Below, one piece after another: positions 10,455 to 21,786 of a stretch of DNA of 64,000 nt (its first letter is position 1; the number at the start of each line of letters is the position of its first letter). Source of the stretch: Hanleya hanleyi (taxonomy: Eukaryota > Mollusca > Polyplacophora > Lepidopleurida > Hanleyidae). The notes beneath the pieces were generated by a model. That model did no database searches. It was not told where the DNA came from and saw only the letters and a program-made list of their open reading frames with translations. Position numbers and translations under genes: made by a program. Location of the stretch: NCBI GenBank assembly GCA_036873755.1, contig JAVTVY010017374.1:1-64000 (forward strand). The letters are read 5' to 3'.

Positions 10455-10640
10455 TTCGGTCAGCTCAGAACTTGCTGGTAACAATGCCCTAATGCACGTT
10501 CATGCCAAAAATCAAGGTTCTAATGTCAACGGTTCTCCTTATTTTGCCGACGAAAGGATTCGGATGGACTGACTGACTGACTCACTCATTACCGGACAAT
10601 TTGCGATCTGTAGCCTACTTCGTAGGAAAATCGGCACTAA
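10455..10640. repeat. Diverged copy of the 6430-6700 dispersed repeat
   Basis: Seen: CAGCTCAGAACTTGCTGGTA, CCTAATGCACGTTCATGCC and CTACTTCGTAGG match the repeat beside the THAP element, with a short GACT run at 10567-10582. Confidence 0.5.
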
Positions 10641-13600
10641 AAACACGATCTCAATTATTTTATTTGGGATTATAAATGATGCCAACATTTTGAGAACAAT
10701 AGCGCTAAAATTCTAACGTCCTTAGAGTTTGCGGCCGAAGGCCAGTACGCACAGACAGTTGAATTCCAGTACCTGTAATGCTCAGATCTCAGGTTTCGTG
10801 GCTTGACTTCTCTTGTGAATCAGTGAATTACCCAAGGTGGTTTTTCTGTACATTGATTAGCAATATGGGAATCTTGCGAAAAGCAACATTTTCTCATGTT
10901 CTTTTCTTCCAATTTGATGTGAATCGCTGACCATTAGGAATAGATGAATATATGTAAATAGCTGGGAACGATCGGAGATCTACCTATTCATGACTTCGAT
11001 ACCTAGCTATAATCTGGATGGAAGTCATTTGATAAATATTATATATCACAACACGTATTATGCCATCACCAGGAATACATATAACCATAAATAGCCTACT
11101 CCTAAGTAGCAGGTAGAAGATGAATAAATGAAATAAATGCTGAAATAAAGAATATTTATCAAAATCACTCCCATGTTCAGAGCTAAGTTCATTCTCGTTG
11201 AAAGAAAATAAATCTCTTGGACCTCTGGATTACCGCTAACTAATGCATGTTGGATTCGGCAATGATTTTGTTTCAAATAAGACCATTTATTACAGAAAAA
11301 ATTGCAAAACTAGTAAACTTTTGTATAGTATCTTGAAAACAAGATTTACGCTATCCTGTGTCAGTCCATACAAATGAAAGATTTGTGACGTTTACATGCG
11401 AAAAACTCCTTGGTGTATGATGGTAATAAAGCTGAATTATTTTTCAATCCAAATCCCGCGAAAATATATTTTTCGTGAAGAATATATCGAAATATCAGCC
11501 TGGGGAAAATGGCCTAGCCTATTTTGGTATTTTTGTGGCATTTATAGAGAAATTGTCTCTTGTCACAAAAATATGACACCTCAAGCCAAACCAAACTTGG
11601 TGCTTTCAAATGATCAATCTTCCTATTATCTGGCGCAAAAAATTGCTTTGAGGGGTCACATTTTTCTGACAAGGGATTATCCGATCTATAAATGTTTCAA
11701 AAATAACAAAATAGGCCATTTCGATGAACCATATATTCATTTTTATGCAACTGACCATCGTAATTTACCCAGTCCGATACTTCCGTATAAATTCTTAAAA
11801 AATATGGTTTTGTAGGTTTTCGATAGGAAAAAAATCAGCTTTAATTCCGAAAGAGACAAAAGATTTTTTATCATGTAAATATCACATATTCTTTCCTATC
11901 ACCAGTATGAACACTTACTACGCTGGTCAGAAATATGATTGTACAATATGCGATAGTCCGTGACAATTCAAGAATCTGGCAAGCTTAATGATATTAGCAC
12001 ATACTTTATTATCTAAGCCTGTTAAACATATTGGTAACATTTGAATTATTAGTTTGTAGACAATAATACGTAATTAAATATTCCCCCAAACACTAGTCTA
12101 CGGTGGATAAAGGCAACCATGCAACGGCACGTGGTGAGAGTGCTTCACACACTGGCCAGATGGGTCATTCCTATGGAAACAGTTTGAGAACGCTTCAAAT
12201 CATCGGTCAATATATTCGCTCGTAACAGGGAGTTCGTCAGTATTTATTTGCATTTAATGTCAATCTGAACGCCATGCATAATATAGGCTCTCGTCCCATC
12301 TGCATTAGGTAAGTAAATATATAACGGTGTAATTATTGGCCAAAGTTCAGCCTGCGGGTCTAATACGAACTTGTCGAATGATTATTGTTCTAGCTCTTAA
12401 GAGTAATGCTGGTGCAGTATCCTCAGACTGTCTCCCACTGAGCGTCGTCTTTAGCACGATTGAGATTCTCTACGTAACTGGGTCTTCTAGATTCCATTTC
12501 TACAGCATCTACACTATCTATGAGTACGACCGAGCTGTATTCATATATGGTTCATGGAGAACAAAAATCGATTTAGTCCATCTGTCAAATAATTGCTTCA
12601 AATCCTCGATCTAATTCTTTCTCAACCGCGGATCAAAATTGCCGAAACATTAAATTTCGAGGCTCTTGTGTGAAAAAGAAACTCATTTAATCTGCGGTCA
12701 TCCCCCAAGCCCATGGTTCTGGACTTTCCAGATCTAGGATTTGATCCACCAGTAGAAATCGTGTTTCTAATTCCAGGGGGTTAGCTTCTTCAATGTCTCT
12801 TTACAATAACTACTGGAAGTACGAGTTCAGCAATAAAAAACAGAGCAATTTGATGAATGGCAGGAATAGCACTTGCATACTTGCCATCTTTCATCGTGTC
12901 ACTTCAGACAGTTTTCGGACAAATATTGTGACAACAAATGCGATTGGATTATCTAGGCCACGAATTAGAATTTTTCTTCTACACAAGAACCTCAGAATGT
13001 TAACAGAGAGATGAATCGATTCAACCCACGGTTTAAAATAATACGGTTAGAGGATCTGAGTGGTGGACTTAACAGTCTAAATTGATTTAAACACCAGCTT
13101 TTGCCCTTTTATCGCCAACTACACTCGTGGTGCCGTTAGACGAAGCTCCTGATTTTGGAATCCTAATTATATCGGTTACCAGTGCACCACTCGAGCACTG
13201 GAGTATGAATTGTTACAGACTATGGTGCTCTATTTTGAGCGCCATCAATTAAACCATTATGCTTTCTTTTAAAATTTCTCAGTCATACAGCTGTGCAGTT
13301 CGACAAGATGCACGCTCTAGGATATAGTAAAAATGTTAAACTGAGATTACCGTAGAATATTAGTTACCCGTAGTGCCCGGACAAACGAAAAACAGGCGAC
13401 TGCTGAAAAGTATTCTCAAACTCAATATACAAGCTGTATTTAGATCAAATTAAGACATTGAGTCTCGGGGTCTGGAAGAGTCCGGTTACTTGAACATTGA
13501 TATGGTTTCTTAGCTATAGTTTCCGAGGTTTGCTGATATCAGCCAATGTGCGAACCAGAAGGATACGTATTTTTTGTTTGGACGTATATGTTATTGAATG

Positions 13601-13704
13601 ACTTGGTGTTTGCTATCGCCGTGTCTTCTCCACAGGCTTGGTGGATAAATGATACTGACCGGACACCCGTGTATCGCCACTTTATGAAGACATTACACCG
13701 ATAA
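10641..13704. other. Unassigned AT-rich stretch with one chance-like ORF
   Basis: The longest frame, 11396-11815 plus strand (139 codons), has no recognisable motif, no signal peptide and no flanking splice or promoter evidence. At this base composition it may be chance. Nothing else is supported here. Confidence 0.5.
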
Positions 13705-14058
13705 CCCTATCTGGCCTGGTCTTTTTGGAACCTATTCATGCTTTATTTGTGTAGTTTCTCCGCAAAAACTGCATGATAAATTGGTAAATATTAATATATA
13801 ATCATTTTTGCTCACTTTTCCTCATAAAAAAGCTGAAATGTTGAAGAAAAATGACGAATACATGTTTTTTTTTCTAGTACAATCTTGAATTTACCCATGA
13901 TTCTTTGCTCGAGGGTTATGCAAATTATAGGCTCAAAATGAGCCCTATACGATAAACTACAAAGTCGGATGTCTCAGCTCTTAACTTTTTGTCGTTCCAG
14001 AGATATTGCAGAAAGTTTGGTAAAGGGCATAATGGGCTCCCGCCCAGGCCTGGTCGGG
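13705..14058 (-). mobile_element. TTAA-type MITE, internally shortened copy
   Basis: Seen: starts CCCTATCTGGCCTGG after ATAA and ends CCAGGCCTGGTCGGG before TTAA (14059-14062). Internal landmarks match the 47024 copy: TTACTTACC-type spacer, GAATTTACCCATGATTC, CTCAAAATGAGCCC and TTTTTGTCGTTCC. At 354 bp it lacks the CRE-containing centre. Confidence 0.75.
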
Positions 14059-14614
14059 TTAAGTGATTCTCATTCGGAATATAGTATACGTCACTATTGC
14101 AAAATTGCGGACGATTCTCTCTGATGTTCCGTGGCATTTAGCTTCATTTCTTTTTCCGAAAATGGATTTACAAAACTTATCCCAACGATCACATTTGTTG
14201 ACAATATCATATTCCCCTTAACTTTGTGCCTGTCAGCCAACACTCTACAAAGTGTGAAATTCATTGGATATCATAAACTTTCTCCATGATATTGTTTCAA
14301 CGAAGGAATTATCTTGAAGTTCCATTCGTTTCCACTGTTACTCGAAATATTTCCAAATTGATCCCAATGGGTTCCATGTAGACGAAAATCGGTTCCTTAT
14401 ATAACTATGTTTGCAATTTTGTTTCTACATAGAAAGTTTTGCTTATTTTGCCAGTAAAGTTTCCGGTTCTGCCTGTAGAGAAGTAAACCAAATGGGGTTC
14501 TACTCGGAAAGGATGTATATATTATCAGCATTATCACAATCAGATAATACTAAATGCGACGTGCCGAATTCCATTAGAATGAATCGATCTGAGGCGAATC
14601 CAAGGTCTGATGTC

Positions 14615-14885
14615 ATCTTCCCATGAGCCATTTTTGTCAGATTTTCCTCTCAAAAACTGCCCGATAAATTATGAAATAAAAATCTGATGTGAAAGGAAAT
14701 AGTTTGTCCAATTTCATCCGCAGAAAAGCAAAGATTTTGAAGAAAAATGACAACAACAAAACAACACTTTTCTGTTATACGAATAGGCACAAAATGACCC
14801 TAATATGATAAACAGCAGTGTTGGAGTGTCATCTCGCAATTTTATCTCGTTTCGGAGATAGGGCAGAAAGTTTAGTAGGGAGTAT
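14615..14885 (+). mobile_element. TTAA-type MITE fragment
   Basis: Seen: TGATGTCATCTTCCCATGAG, CAAAAACTGCCCGATAAATT, TTGAAGAAAAATGAC, AAAATGACCCTAATATGATA and ATCTCGTTTCGGAGATAGGG are collinear with 4367-4760. The termini are not preserved. Confidence 0.7.
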
Positions 14886-14889
14886 AATG

Positions 14890-15519
14890 ATATTTCGATG
14901 CTATGACACAGTAGATATGGTGATACCGAAAACATTGGATAAGTTTGGATTGGAGGTGTCATATTTGATATATATTAAGACATTCCTACCAATATGTGTA
15001 CGAAAAGTCAAACCCGATCAAAAGCCCAACCTCGAACGTCCATCGACGCTGTTTTACGTCACTTTTGGCTATAGAAATATAGAATATTAACAAGTTTTGT
15101 TGTGTGTAATAAATGAGAATTTATAGTGTAAACAATTAATGTTTGGCTTCACAAATGTTACAGCAAAACGAGATTTCTTATAGGTGGTAAACGCTAGACG
15201 ATTCCACATCCCGATACTGGAAAGAAGAGCATGTATAACATCAAAATCCAATCAAACATGGAATAAAATGTACGTAATCACCAGCTAGTTTCTCGCAGGT
15301 GAACCGAGAAAAGGTCCAGTAAAATTGGATATCAAAGCAAACCTAGGAAACCTATACATTAGCAGAATCCTACATTTTTCCTAGAAAACCTATCGTTTTG
15401 TCTATTGCAAACATGTTGATTTTATTTACACACGCGAATATTCACCGACATTTCGTTTACAGACTACTACAATAGTCCGGGACGTAACGTCTGCATGATT
15501 TTGTTCTTATGGCTTTCTA
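14890..15519. other. Unassigned stretch
   Basis: No feature can be supported. The 90-codon frame 14818-15090 begins inside the MITE fragment and matches nothing known to me. Confidence 0.5.
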
Positions 15520-15700
15520 CCATGAAAAATCACATTGTTATATGAGAAAAAAATCTATCGATGAAGTTATGTCTGTTTGCAACTTACCGGCATCACCGAT
15601 GTCGTATTAGCCATAAATGTATTTTGTTTATGATGCACCTACCTAACTGACTGTGGCTAATTGGTTCTTTCTATAAGCGTTGATCATGACTGATATTTTT
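15520..15700. repeat. Dispersed repeat, partner of 17740-17900
   Basis: Seen: GTTATATGAGAAAA, ATCGATGAA, GTCTGTTTGCA, ACCGGCATCACCGATGTC and GATGCACCTA occur in the same order at 17745-17850. The two copies bracket the LINE tail and the 508-bp array. Confidence 0.7.
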
Positions 15701-15719
15701 TTATATATATACTCTGGAA

Positions 15720-16010
15720 AACGACTTGGAAATTCATATTGGATAAAGAACAATGGTCAGTGATTAGGATTTTATGTGGGGAACATCACAATGTATTGCT
15801 GACATCATTGAAAACTGTTGATCGCTTCTCTTTTTGTATTTCATTGCATTCACATTACGAATTGGTGCTAATTGCCATACGAAATAGGCCTTTCGATTAT
15901 TGGAGGACTTTTATGGAGAACGGCTGAATATTGGATGTCCGATCTGACGTTTGTTATTGTCTGAACGTGATAACCAGAGTAGCCTGTAGTGACGGCTCTT
16001 TTGCATTGCG
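15720..16010 (+). mobile_element. LINE 3' end, decayed
   Basis: Seen: GAACATCACAATGTATTGCT, TTGAAAACTGTTGATCGCTT, GGCCTTTCGATTATTGGA and GAACGGCTGAATATTGGATG follow the order of the 25088-25360 copy. Only 3' untranslated sequence remains. Confidence 0.65.
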
Positions 16011-16052
16011 CATGCGTAACTTAAACGCGTCTACATTATCAGTACATGACTA

Positions 16053-17740
16053 AATAAAAGCGTACCTGGGATACAACACATATCACGAATCGTTAGATTC
16101 TTGGTATGTGCTTTAGAATAGGTTTACCAGAAGACTATTCTGTGAAGTCATATGACGCAGTCAGTATGTCGGCACCTCTTCCCACTTCCCTTATATGTGT
16201 TGTAATTTTTACCTGTATATGGCGAGATTCTGCTGGTGGACGTTTCGTCCCCGAGGCCCGCCCCCTGTACAGACCTTTTGGTCTTTGATATATGTTGGCA
16301 TTTGTGGGAAGTTGATGCTGGGTCGACATCGGGCCTTACAGACTAGTCTTTTGTGTTAATTACCGTCATTTACATCTGACGACGATACAGCTCACCAATC
16401 GCCAATGTACGAGTTGTCACAACGAAACAGCTCACCAATTACCAGTATACGAGTTGTCAGAGCATTTCCATCATAGCTCTACAGATTGTATCTAATACCG
16501 CTTATGCCAGTGCTAGGGGCCGTGTGGTCATATCATCCATGTTGCCACATGAACAGGTGCAATAAAAGCGTACCTGAGATACAACACATATCACGGATCG
16601 TTAGATTCTTGGTATGTGCTTTAGAATAGGCTTACCAGAAGACTATTCTGTGAAGTCATATGATGCAGTCAGTATGTCGGCACCTCTTCCCACTTCCCTT
16701 ATATGTGTTGTAATTTTTACCTGTATATGGCGAGATTCTGCTGGTGGACGTTTCGTCCCCGAGGCCCGCCCCCTGTACAGACCTTTGGTCTTTGATATAT
16801 GTTGGCATTTGTGGGAAGTTGATGCTGGGTCGACATCGGGCCTTACAGACTAGTCTTTTGTGTTAATTGCCGTCATTTACATCTGATGACGATACAGCTC
16901 ACCAACCTCCAATGTACGAGTTGTCACAGCGAAACAGCTCACCAATTACCAGTATACGAGTTGTCAGAGCATTTCCATCATAGCTCTCTAGATTTGTATC
17001 TAATACCGCTTATGCCGGTGCTAGGGGCCGTGTGGTCATATCATCCAAGTTGCCACATGAACAGGTACACTAAAACCGTACCTGAGATACAGCACATATC
17101 TCGAATCGTTAGATTCTTGGTATATGCTTTAGAATAGGTTAACCAGAAGGCTATTCTGTGAAGTCATGTGACGCAGTCAGTATGTCGGCACCTCTTCCCA
17201 CTTCCCTTATATGTGTTGTAATTTTTTCCTGTATATGGCGAGATTCTGCTGGTGGACGTTTCGTCCCCGAGGCCTGCCCCCTGTACAGACCTTTTGGTCT
17301 TTGATATATGTTGGCATTTGTGGGAAGTTGATGCTGGGTCGACATCGGGCCTTACAGACTAGTCTTTGTGTTAATTGTCGTCATTTACATCTGACGACGA
17401 TACAGCTCACCAATCTCCAATGTACGAGTTGTCACAGCGAAACAGCTCACCAATTACCAGTATACGAGTTGTCAGAGCATTTCCATCATAGCTCTCTAGA
17501 TTTGTATCTAATACCGCTTATGCCGGTGCTAGGGGCCGTGTGGTCATATCATCCATGCTGCCACATGAACAGGTACAATAAAAGCGTACCTGAGATACAA
17601 CACATATCACGAATCGTTAGATTCTTGGTATGTGCTTTAGAATAGGTTTACCAGAAGACTATTCTGTGAAGTCATATGACGCAGTCAGATTGTCGGCACC
17701 TCTTCCCACTTCCCTTATATGTGTTGTAATTCTAATCGTC
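16053..17740 (+). repeat. Tandem array of 508-bp units derived from a LINE 3' end
   Basis: Seen: AATAAAAGCGTACCTG or its variant starts at 16053, 16561, 17069 and 17577, giving three complete 508-bp units and a partial fourth. Units differ by a few substitutions. Within each unit, GATACAGCTCACCAATTACC then AGTATACGAGTTGTCAG translates to DTAHQLPVYELSEH, which aligns with the RT tail DTYRMLIAKYERSVQ; it is followed by a CCGCTTATGCCGGTGCTAGG segment and an ACAGGTACAATAAAAGCG segment matching the LINE 3' UTR. The 5' half (GGTGGACGTTTCGTCCCCGA) is not from the LINE. Short ORFs in it are shadows of this origin. Confidence 0.85.
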
Positions 17741-17960
17741 GTGTTATATGAGAAAATATCTTATCGATGAATATTTGTCTGTTTGCACTATACCGGCATC
17801 ACCGATGTCCTATTAACCTTCCATGTATTTCGTTTACGATGCACCTAACTATAATGAGTTCTTTCTACATAAGCATTGTCAGAACGTGACAATCAGAATA
17901 GCCTATAGCCATAGTCAGGACTCGTGTGCCTGCGCATGCCTCACTTACATGCATCGAGCT
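17741..17960. repeat. Dispersed repeat, partner of 15520-15700
   Basis: Seen: same ordered blocks as 15520-15700, then ATTGTCAGAACGTGACAATC and TGCGCATGCCTCAC resembling 15955-16015 to the left of the array. The 508-bp array therefore lies inside a duplicated context. Confidence 0.65.
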
Positions 17961-18573
17961 GTGCAGATAATGTTGATGGTGTAAGAGAGCAAAGCAAACA
18001 CATAATTGTGTGTCTCTAAACAGTTCTAAACTCTCGTTAATGTAATTCTGTCTCGGAGGCAAGAAATCACTGACCTGGACAGATACATGTAATGGCTGGT
18101 TTGCCGGTTAATTAAACGCAACATAAAATGGATTGTGGAAAACGATGCCGGCATACTGACAAGAAGACATATGACCTCGCAGGCAGATATACTGATTGCA
18201 TCACCAAAAAAGAACCAAAATTGTTAGCGTACTCTACATCAGCACTGATTATTCTAAATAGTGCATGTTCGTATTTATGCTATCCAACGTCAACAAATGT
18301 CGATCGATTCTGCCCCCCATGGAACATAATGCCAATATCCACCTGTGTGAAACGCGCATAAGTATAGCTAATGTCCGCCTTGAGCATGTGTCCGCAAGAT
18401 GGTAGGGGGAGATCCTCCCACTCCCTTCATCGTAACCCCACGCAAAGTGTAAAATTTGTTTTTGTCAAATTTTTCGAATTTCTTTTTTTCAACAAAAAAA
18501 AAACGCATGGCATGACATTGCTCCGCCCAAAATAAACGATGATTTCGGTATACCAAAAATATTGTCTACGGGA
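17961..18573. other. Unassigned stretch with a small shared motif
   Basis: Contains ATACTGACAAGAAGACATAT, which recurs as ATACTGACAAGAAGTCATAT at about 20440, so it is probably part of another dispersed repeat. A polypurine/polypyrimidine patch lies at 18475-18505. No gene supported. Confidence 0.45.
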
Positions 18574-18770
18574 AGCCCGTTGGCCGAGTGGTTTAGATCG
18601 CCGACATATAGCGCTGGCGCTTGGATGTCTTATTCGGGTTGTCACTGGTTTGAATCCCGCAATTTTCAACACTATAGTATCTGTACTATACAAAGATAGT
18701 GTAATCCCAAAATAACGAACATGCTGTTTATACGGTCACAGAATGACAAACTATATTATATATTCTGTTA
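18574..18770 (+). mobile_element. tRNA-derived SINE, copy 1
   Basis: Seen: a tRNA-like head with A box TGGCCGAGTGG (18581-18591) and B box GGTTTGAATCC (18647-18657, one change from consensus), followed by a body ending GATAGTGTAATCCCAAAATA, ACGAACATGCTGTT. The A box and long variable region suggest derivation from a class II tRNA (Leu or Ser). It is not a functional tRNA gene: the acceptor-stem ends do not pair and the anticodon arm is poor. Confidence 0.75.
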
Positions 18771-18837
18771 TGGGAGCTGTGTCATTAGGGTCATCAGAGG
18801 TGTACTGAATATTCGCTTTCAAGACTACCGGTCTGCT

Positions 18838-18950
18838 ACCGCCTATTTTTAGCCCACCATCACCAGATGGTGGGCTGTTCAAATCACTTTTCGTCCGTCC
18901 GTCGTCCGTCCGTCGTCCGTCGTCCGTCCGTCGCCAGTCCGTCCGTAAAC
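18838..18950 (+). repeat. Palindromic head and GTCC-rich repeat
   Basis: Seen: GCCCACCATCACCAGATGG then TGGGCTG is a small hairpin (CCCACCATC/GATGGTGGG). It is followed by a CGTCCGTC minisatellite to about 18948. I recall similar heads in front of arrays like the next feature in other invertebrates. Confidence 0.8.
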
Positions 18951-19589
18951 AGTTATTGTTATCGAGATTTCTCAGGAACTACTGCATGGATCTCTGTCAA
19001 ATTTGGTATACAGGTTCCCCTTGGGGTCTAGTTGTGCAAGATACCTTTTCTGGTCCGATTTGAAAATCCAATATGGCCACCAGGCAGCCATCTTGGATTT
19101 CCCCATGAAACCTTGTTATCGCGATTTCTCGGGAACTACTGCATGGATCTTTCTCAAATTTGGTGCACAGGTTCCCCGTGGGGTATATTTGTGTAAGATA
19201 CCTTTTCTAGTCCGATTCGAAAATCCAATATGGCCACCCGGCAGCCATATTGGATTTCCCCATGAAACCTTGTTATCGCGATGTCTAAGGAACTACTGCA
19301 TGGATCTTTCTCAAATTTGGTACACGGGTTCCCCTTGAGGTCGGGTTGTGCAAGATACCTTTTCTGGTCCGATTCGAAAATCCAATATGGCCATTAGGCA
19401 GCCATCTTTGATTTCCCCATGAAACATTGTTATCGTCATTTCTCAGGAAGTACTGCATGGATCTTTCTCAAATTTGGTATACAGGTTCCCCTTGGGGTCT
19501 AGTTGTGCAGGATACCTTTCCTAGTGCGATTCAAAAATCCAATATGGCCACCAGGCAGCCATCTTGGATTTCCCCATGAAACCTTGCAG
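18951..19589 (+). repeat. Four tandem units of 157 bp
   Basis: Seen: the TTGTTATCG start falls at 18956, 19113, 19270 and 19427, a constant 157-bp period. Each unit has GGAACTACTGCATGGATCT, CAAATTTGGTA, AGGTTCCCCTTGGGGTC, AAAATCCAATATGGCCA and CAGCCATCTTGGATTTCCCC. The 111-codon plus-strand frame at 19003-19338 runs through two units but cannot be periodic because 157 is not a multiple of 3. Confidence 0.9.
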
Positions 19590-20037
19590 TATCTTAAAAG
19601 AGATATATCAAACTAGCCCAGTAAACAGAACAGAATTAGCATTCGTTCCTAATTATAAAATCTTAAGTATGTTTCCTAGCTCATGCCAAAGTGTCAAAGA
19701 GATTTGTCTTCGCTTCCAGTACCCAATGATGACACGTGCAAAAAAATAAATAAATAAAAAATACTACAAAACGAAGCCGAAGGATCCTCCGTACATGTAC
19801 ATTCACTTTCAGACTAACTTTGCTCATTTCTCTTGTACTATAACAACCGACATAAGTACAGTTTCTAGAAATCTTGAAACTCCTGAAACTTAGAAAGATT
19901 ATATCTTGGTTTTTCCAGTGTCCCTTTTTCGATCTTTTTCGCTCAGATTAGAAATTCTGTAAACAAAATTAGAAATCAATCGTTTGTTCTTAGTAACAAT
20001 GGACAAAAACATCTTCAGGATCTCTCGTCTTCTGTGA
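19590..20037. other. Unassigned stretch
   Basis: AT-rich, with a short AAATAAATAAATAAAAA run at about 19742. No gene supported. Confidence 0.5.
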
Positions 20038-20240
20038 GGCCCGCTGGTCGAGTGGTTTGGATCGCTCACATATATAGTGCTGGCGGTTGGGTGCCTTACT
20101 CTGGTGATCGCTGGTTCGAATCCCGCACGGAACTCGAACAATTTTTAGCATCATAGAATCTGTGCTATACTAATGATAGTGTAATCCCAAAATAACGAAA
20201 ATGCTGTTATACGATCACTTTCTAAATGACAAATATATTC
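20038..20240 (+). mobile_element. tRNA-derived SINE, copy 2
   Basis: Seen: A box TGGTCGAGTGG (20045-20055), perfect B box GGTTCGAATCC (20113-20123) and the same body as copy 1 (GATAGTGTAATCCCAAAATA, ACGAAAATGCTGTT). It is better preserved in the head than copy 1. Same strand as copy 1, 1.46 kb downstream. Confidence 0.8.
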
Positions 20241-20584
20241 TTATCGTAGCTTGGCCCAAATCTGATTCGCGATGTTTGCCACACTGTGTTTGACAGACGA
20301 CGGTTTGAGTATTTGAGAGTTCTATTCAATTTATTCGGTTAGAAATTGCGCCGTTGTATGTTCCCACCAATATCACGTCTTATCGCCCATTCACAAAGAT
20401 TGAATGGATAGTCCAAAATCAACCTAATTTATCACCGATATACTGACAAGAAGTCATATGATTCCTTAAGCCAATCTTATGACTGCATATCTAAAATGTC
20501 ACACTTACCAAAAATGGCCAATGTGATGATTGAGACACTTGAGAGCCTGTGAAGGCAGAGATATGTTCTGTAGATTAGACTTAA

Positions 20585-21136
20585 TCCTACCTGGCCTGGT
20601 GGGCGGCTGGGGGGAGGGGGTGTTGGCATTTTTTGCCGCCTGTTATTTTTTTGCTCTTAACTCCGGAACGACAAAAACTTGAGAGCTGAGACTCCACTTC
20701 GTAGTTGATGATATTGAGGTGATTATGAACCTATTTGTATATATAACCCCCAATACAAAGGATCATGTTAAAATTCAAAGTGGTAACAATTTGGGGTACC
20801 AGAAAAGGGATGTTTTCGTAATTTTTCTTCAACATTCCCGCTTTTTTACGAGGAAAAGTTGGCAAAAGCTATTTTATTGCACATAAGATTATTATTTACT
20901 AATTCGTCATGAAGTGTTTGCGAAGAAAACACGTAAATAAAACATTCGAAAAATCTGACCGAAAAATCGTCAGAAGATGTCTTTTTTGACAATGACGTCA
21001 CTGTGACGTCATCAAGCTGGCCATCTTGTATTTTATTACATTTTCTAATAGAGCTTGAAACAAGTTATAGTGCGTTGAGTTTCGCACTATCTTTAGGGAT
21101 AGCGAAAATATATTTATATTTACGTGTCAGATGGGG
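20585..21136 (-). mobile_element. TTAA-flanked MITE, nearly complete (552 bp)
   Basis: Seen: TTAA at 20581-20584 and at 21137-21140. The left end is TCCTACCTGGCCTGG; the right end is decayed (CAGATGGGG). Internal order matches the 47024 copy in reverse: CGGAACGACAAAAACTTGAG, a degraded middle, then TGACGTCACTGTGACGTCAT and AGCTGGCCATCTTG. TTAA target duplication with a CCCTA-type terminus is the piggyBac-superfamily hallmark; assignment beyond that is inference. No transposase. Confidence 0.8.
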
Positions 21137-21589
21137 TTAAGCCGCTCCGAAATTCATTCTGATCTCAGTATATTTAAAATGATCAGGATTACAAGTGCAC
21201 TACTGCTGCCAACCTTTGACTTCTGATACATTTAAGAAGCATATTGGTTACTAAATCACTCGACGGGGCTTGGTGTTTCCCTCTTCCAGTAGATTAAGTG
21301 CATTACATGATTAATGGGACATTGTTCCGAATAAAATGCGGCGTGAGGCTATATCGCTTAGCCAAAGTGTGCGAGCGGAGGAGGTATATCACTATATTAT
21401 ATCACAATGTTCTAGGTGGAGTGCCGTGTGTCTTGCACACGAAGGCCCATCTCGTTCAATCTCAACATTGCTGGCACAAATTCCATTCGAAACAATCCCA
21501 TAATATGAGAAATAATCCGATAAGTGTACCGCTATTGATCGCGGGTGTTATCAACTGTTCTCCAGCTATCACATGACACGATAGAGAAT

Positions 21590-21765
21590 TTTCAAAAGCA
21601 GGCAAGCCTATATTTCCAAGTTTGCTTTTAAGAAATTGCAACGAGTCATTTCGTGATGGCGACAATTATAGTAATTGAATATCCCATAACGCATACGTAT
21701 TAATTTGAGTAATGTCGTTAGGTAATATAAAAATGACGTGCTTCTGATACTGCATACATATAGAC
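21590..21765. repeat. Dispersed repeat with TTTGCTTTTAAGARATTGC block
   Basis: Seen: TTTGCTTTTAAGAAATTGCA, TTTCGTGATGGC and ATGTCGTTAGGTAATAT recur in order at 29690-29830 and partly at 32085-32130. Family unknown. Confidence 0.45.
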
Positions 21766-21786
21766 GTTATCGTGAATACTCCTTAA

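Noticed and set aside
11396..11815. 139-codon plus-strand ORF
   Set aside because: No motif, signal, splice or promoter support; a frame of this length can occur by chance in 64 kb of AT-rich DNA.
16106..17645. ORFs of 60-144 codons repeated in the 508-bp array
   Set aside because: They derive from a decayed LINE tail and its UTR; differing lengths between units reflect random stops.
18574..18660. Functional tRNA gene
   Set aside because: A and B boxes are present but the acceptor stem does not close, the anticodon arm is poor and a SINE body follows; the same holds at 20038-20125.
19003..19338. 111-codon ORF
   Set aside because: It runs through the 157-bp tandem repeat, whose period breaks the frame, so it is not a protein repeat.
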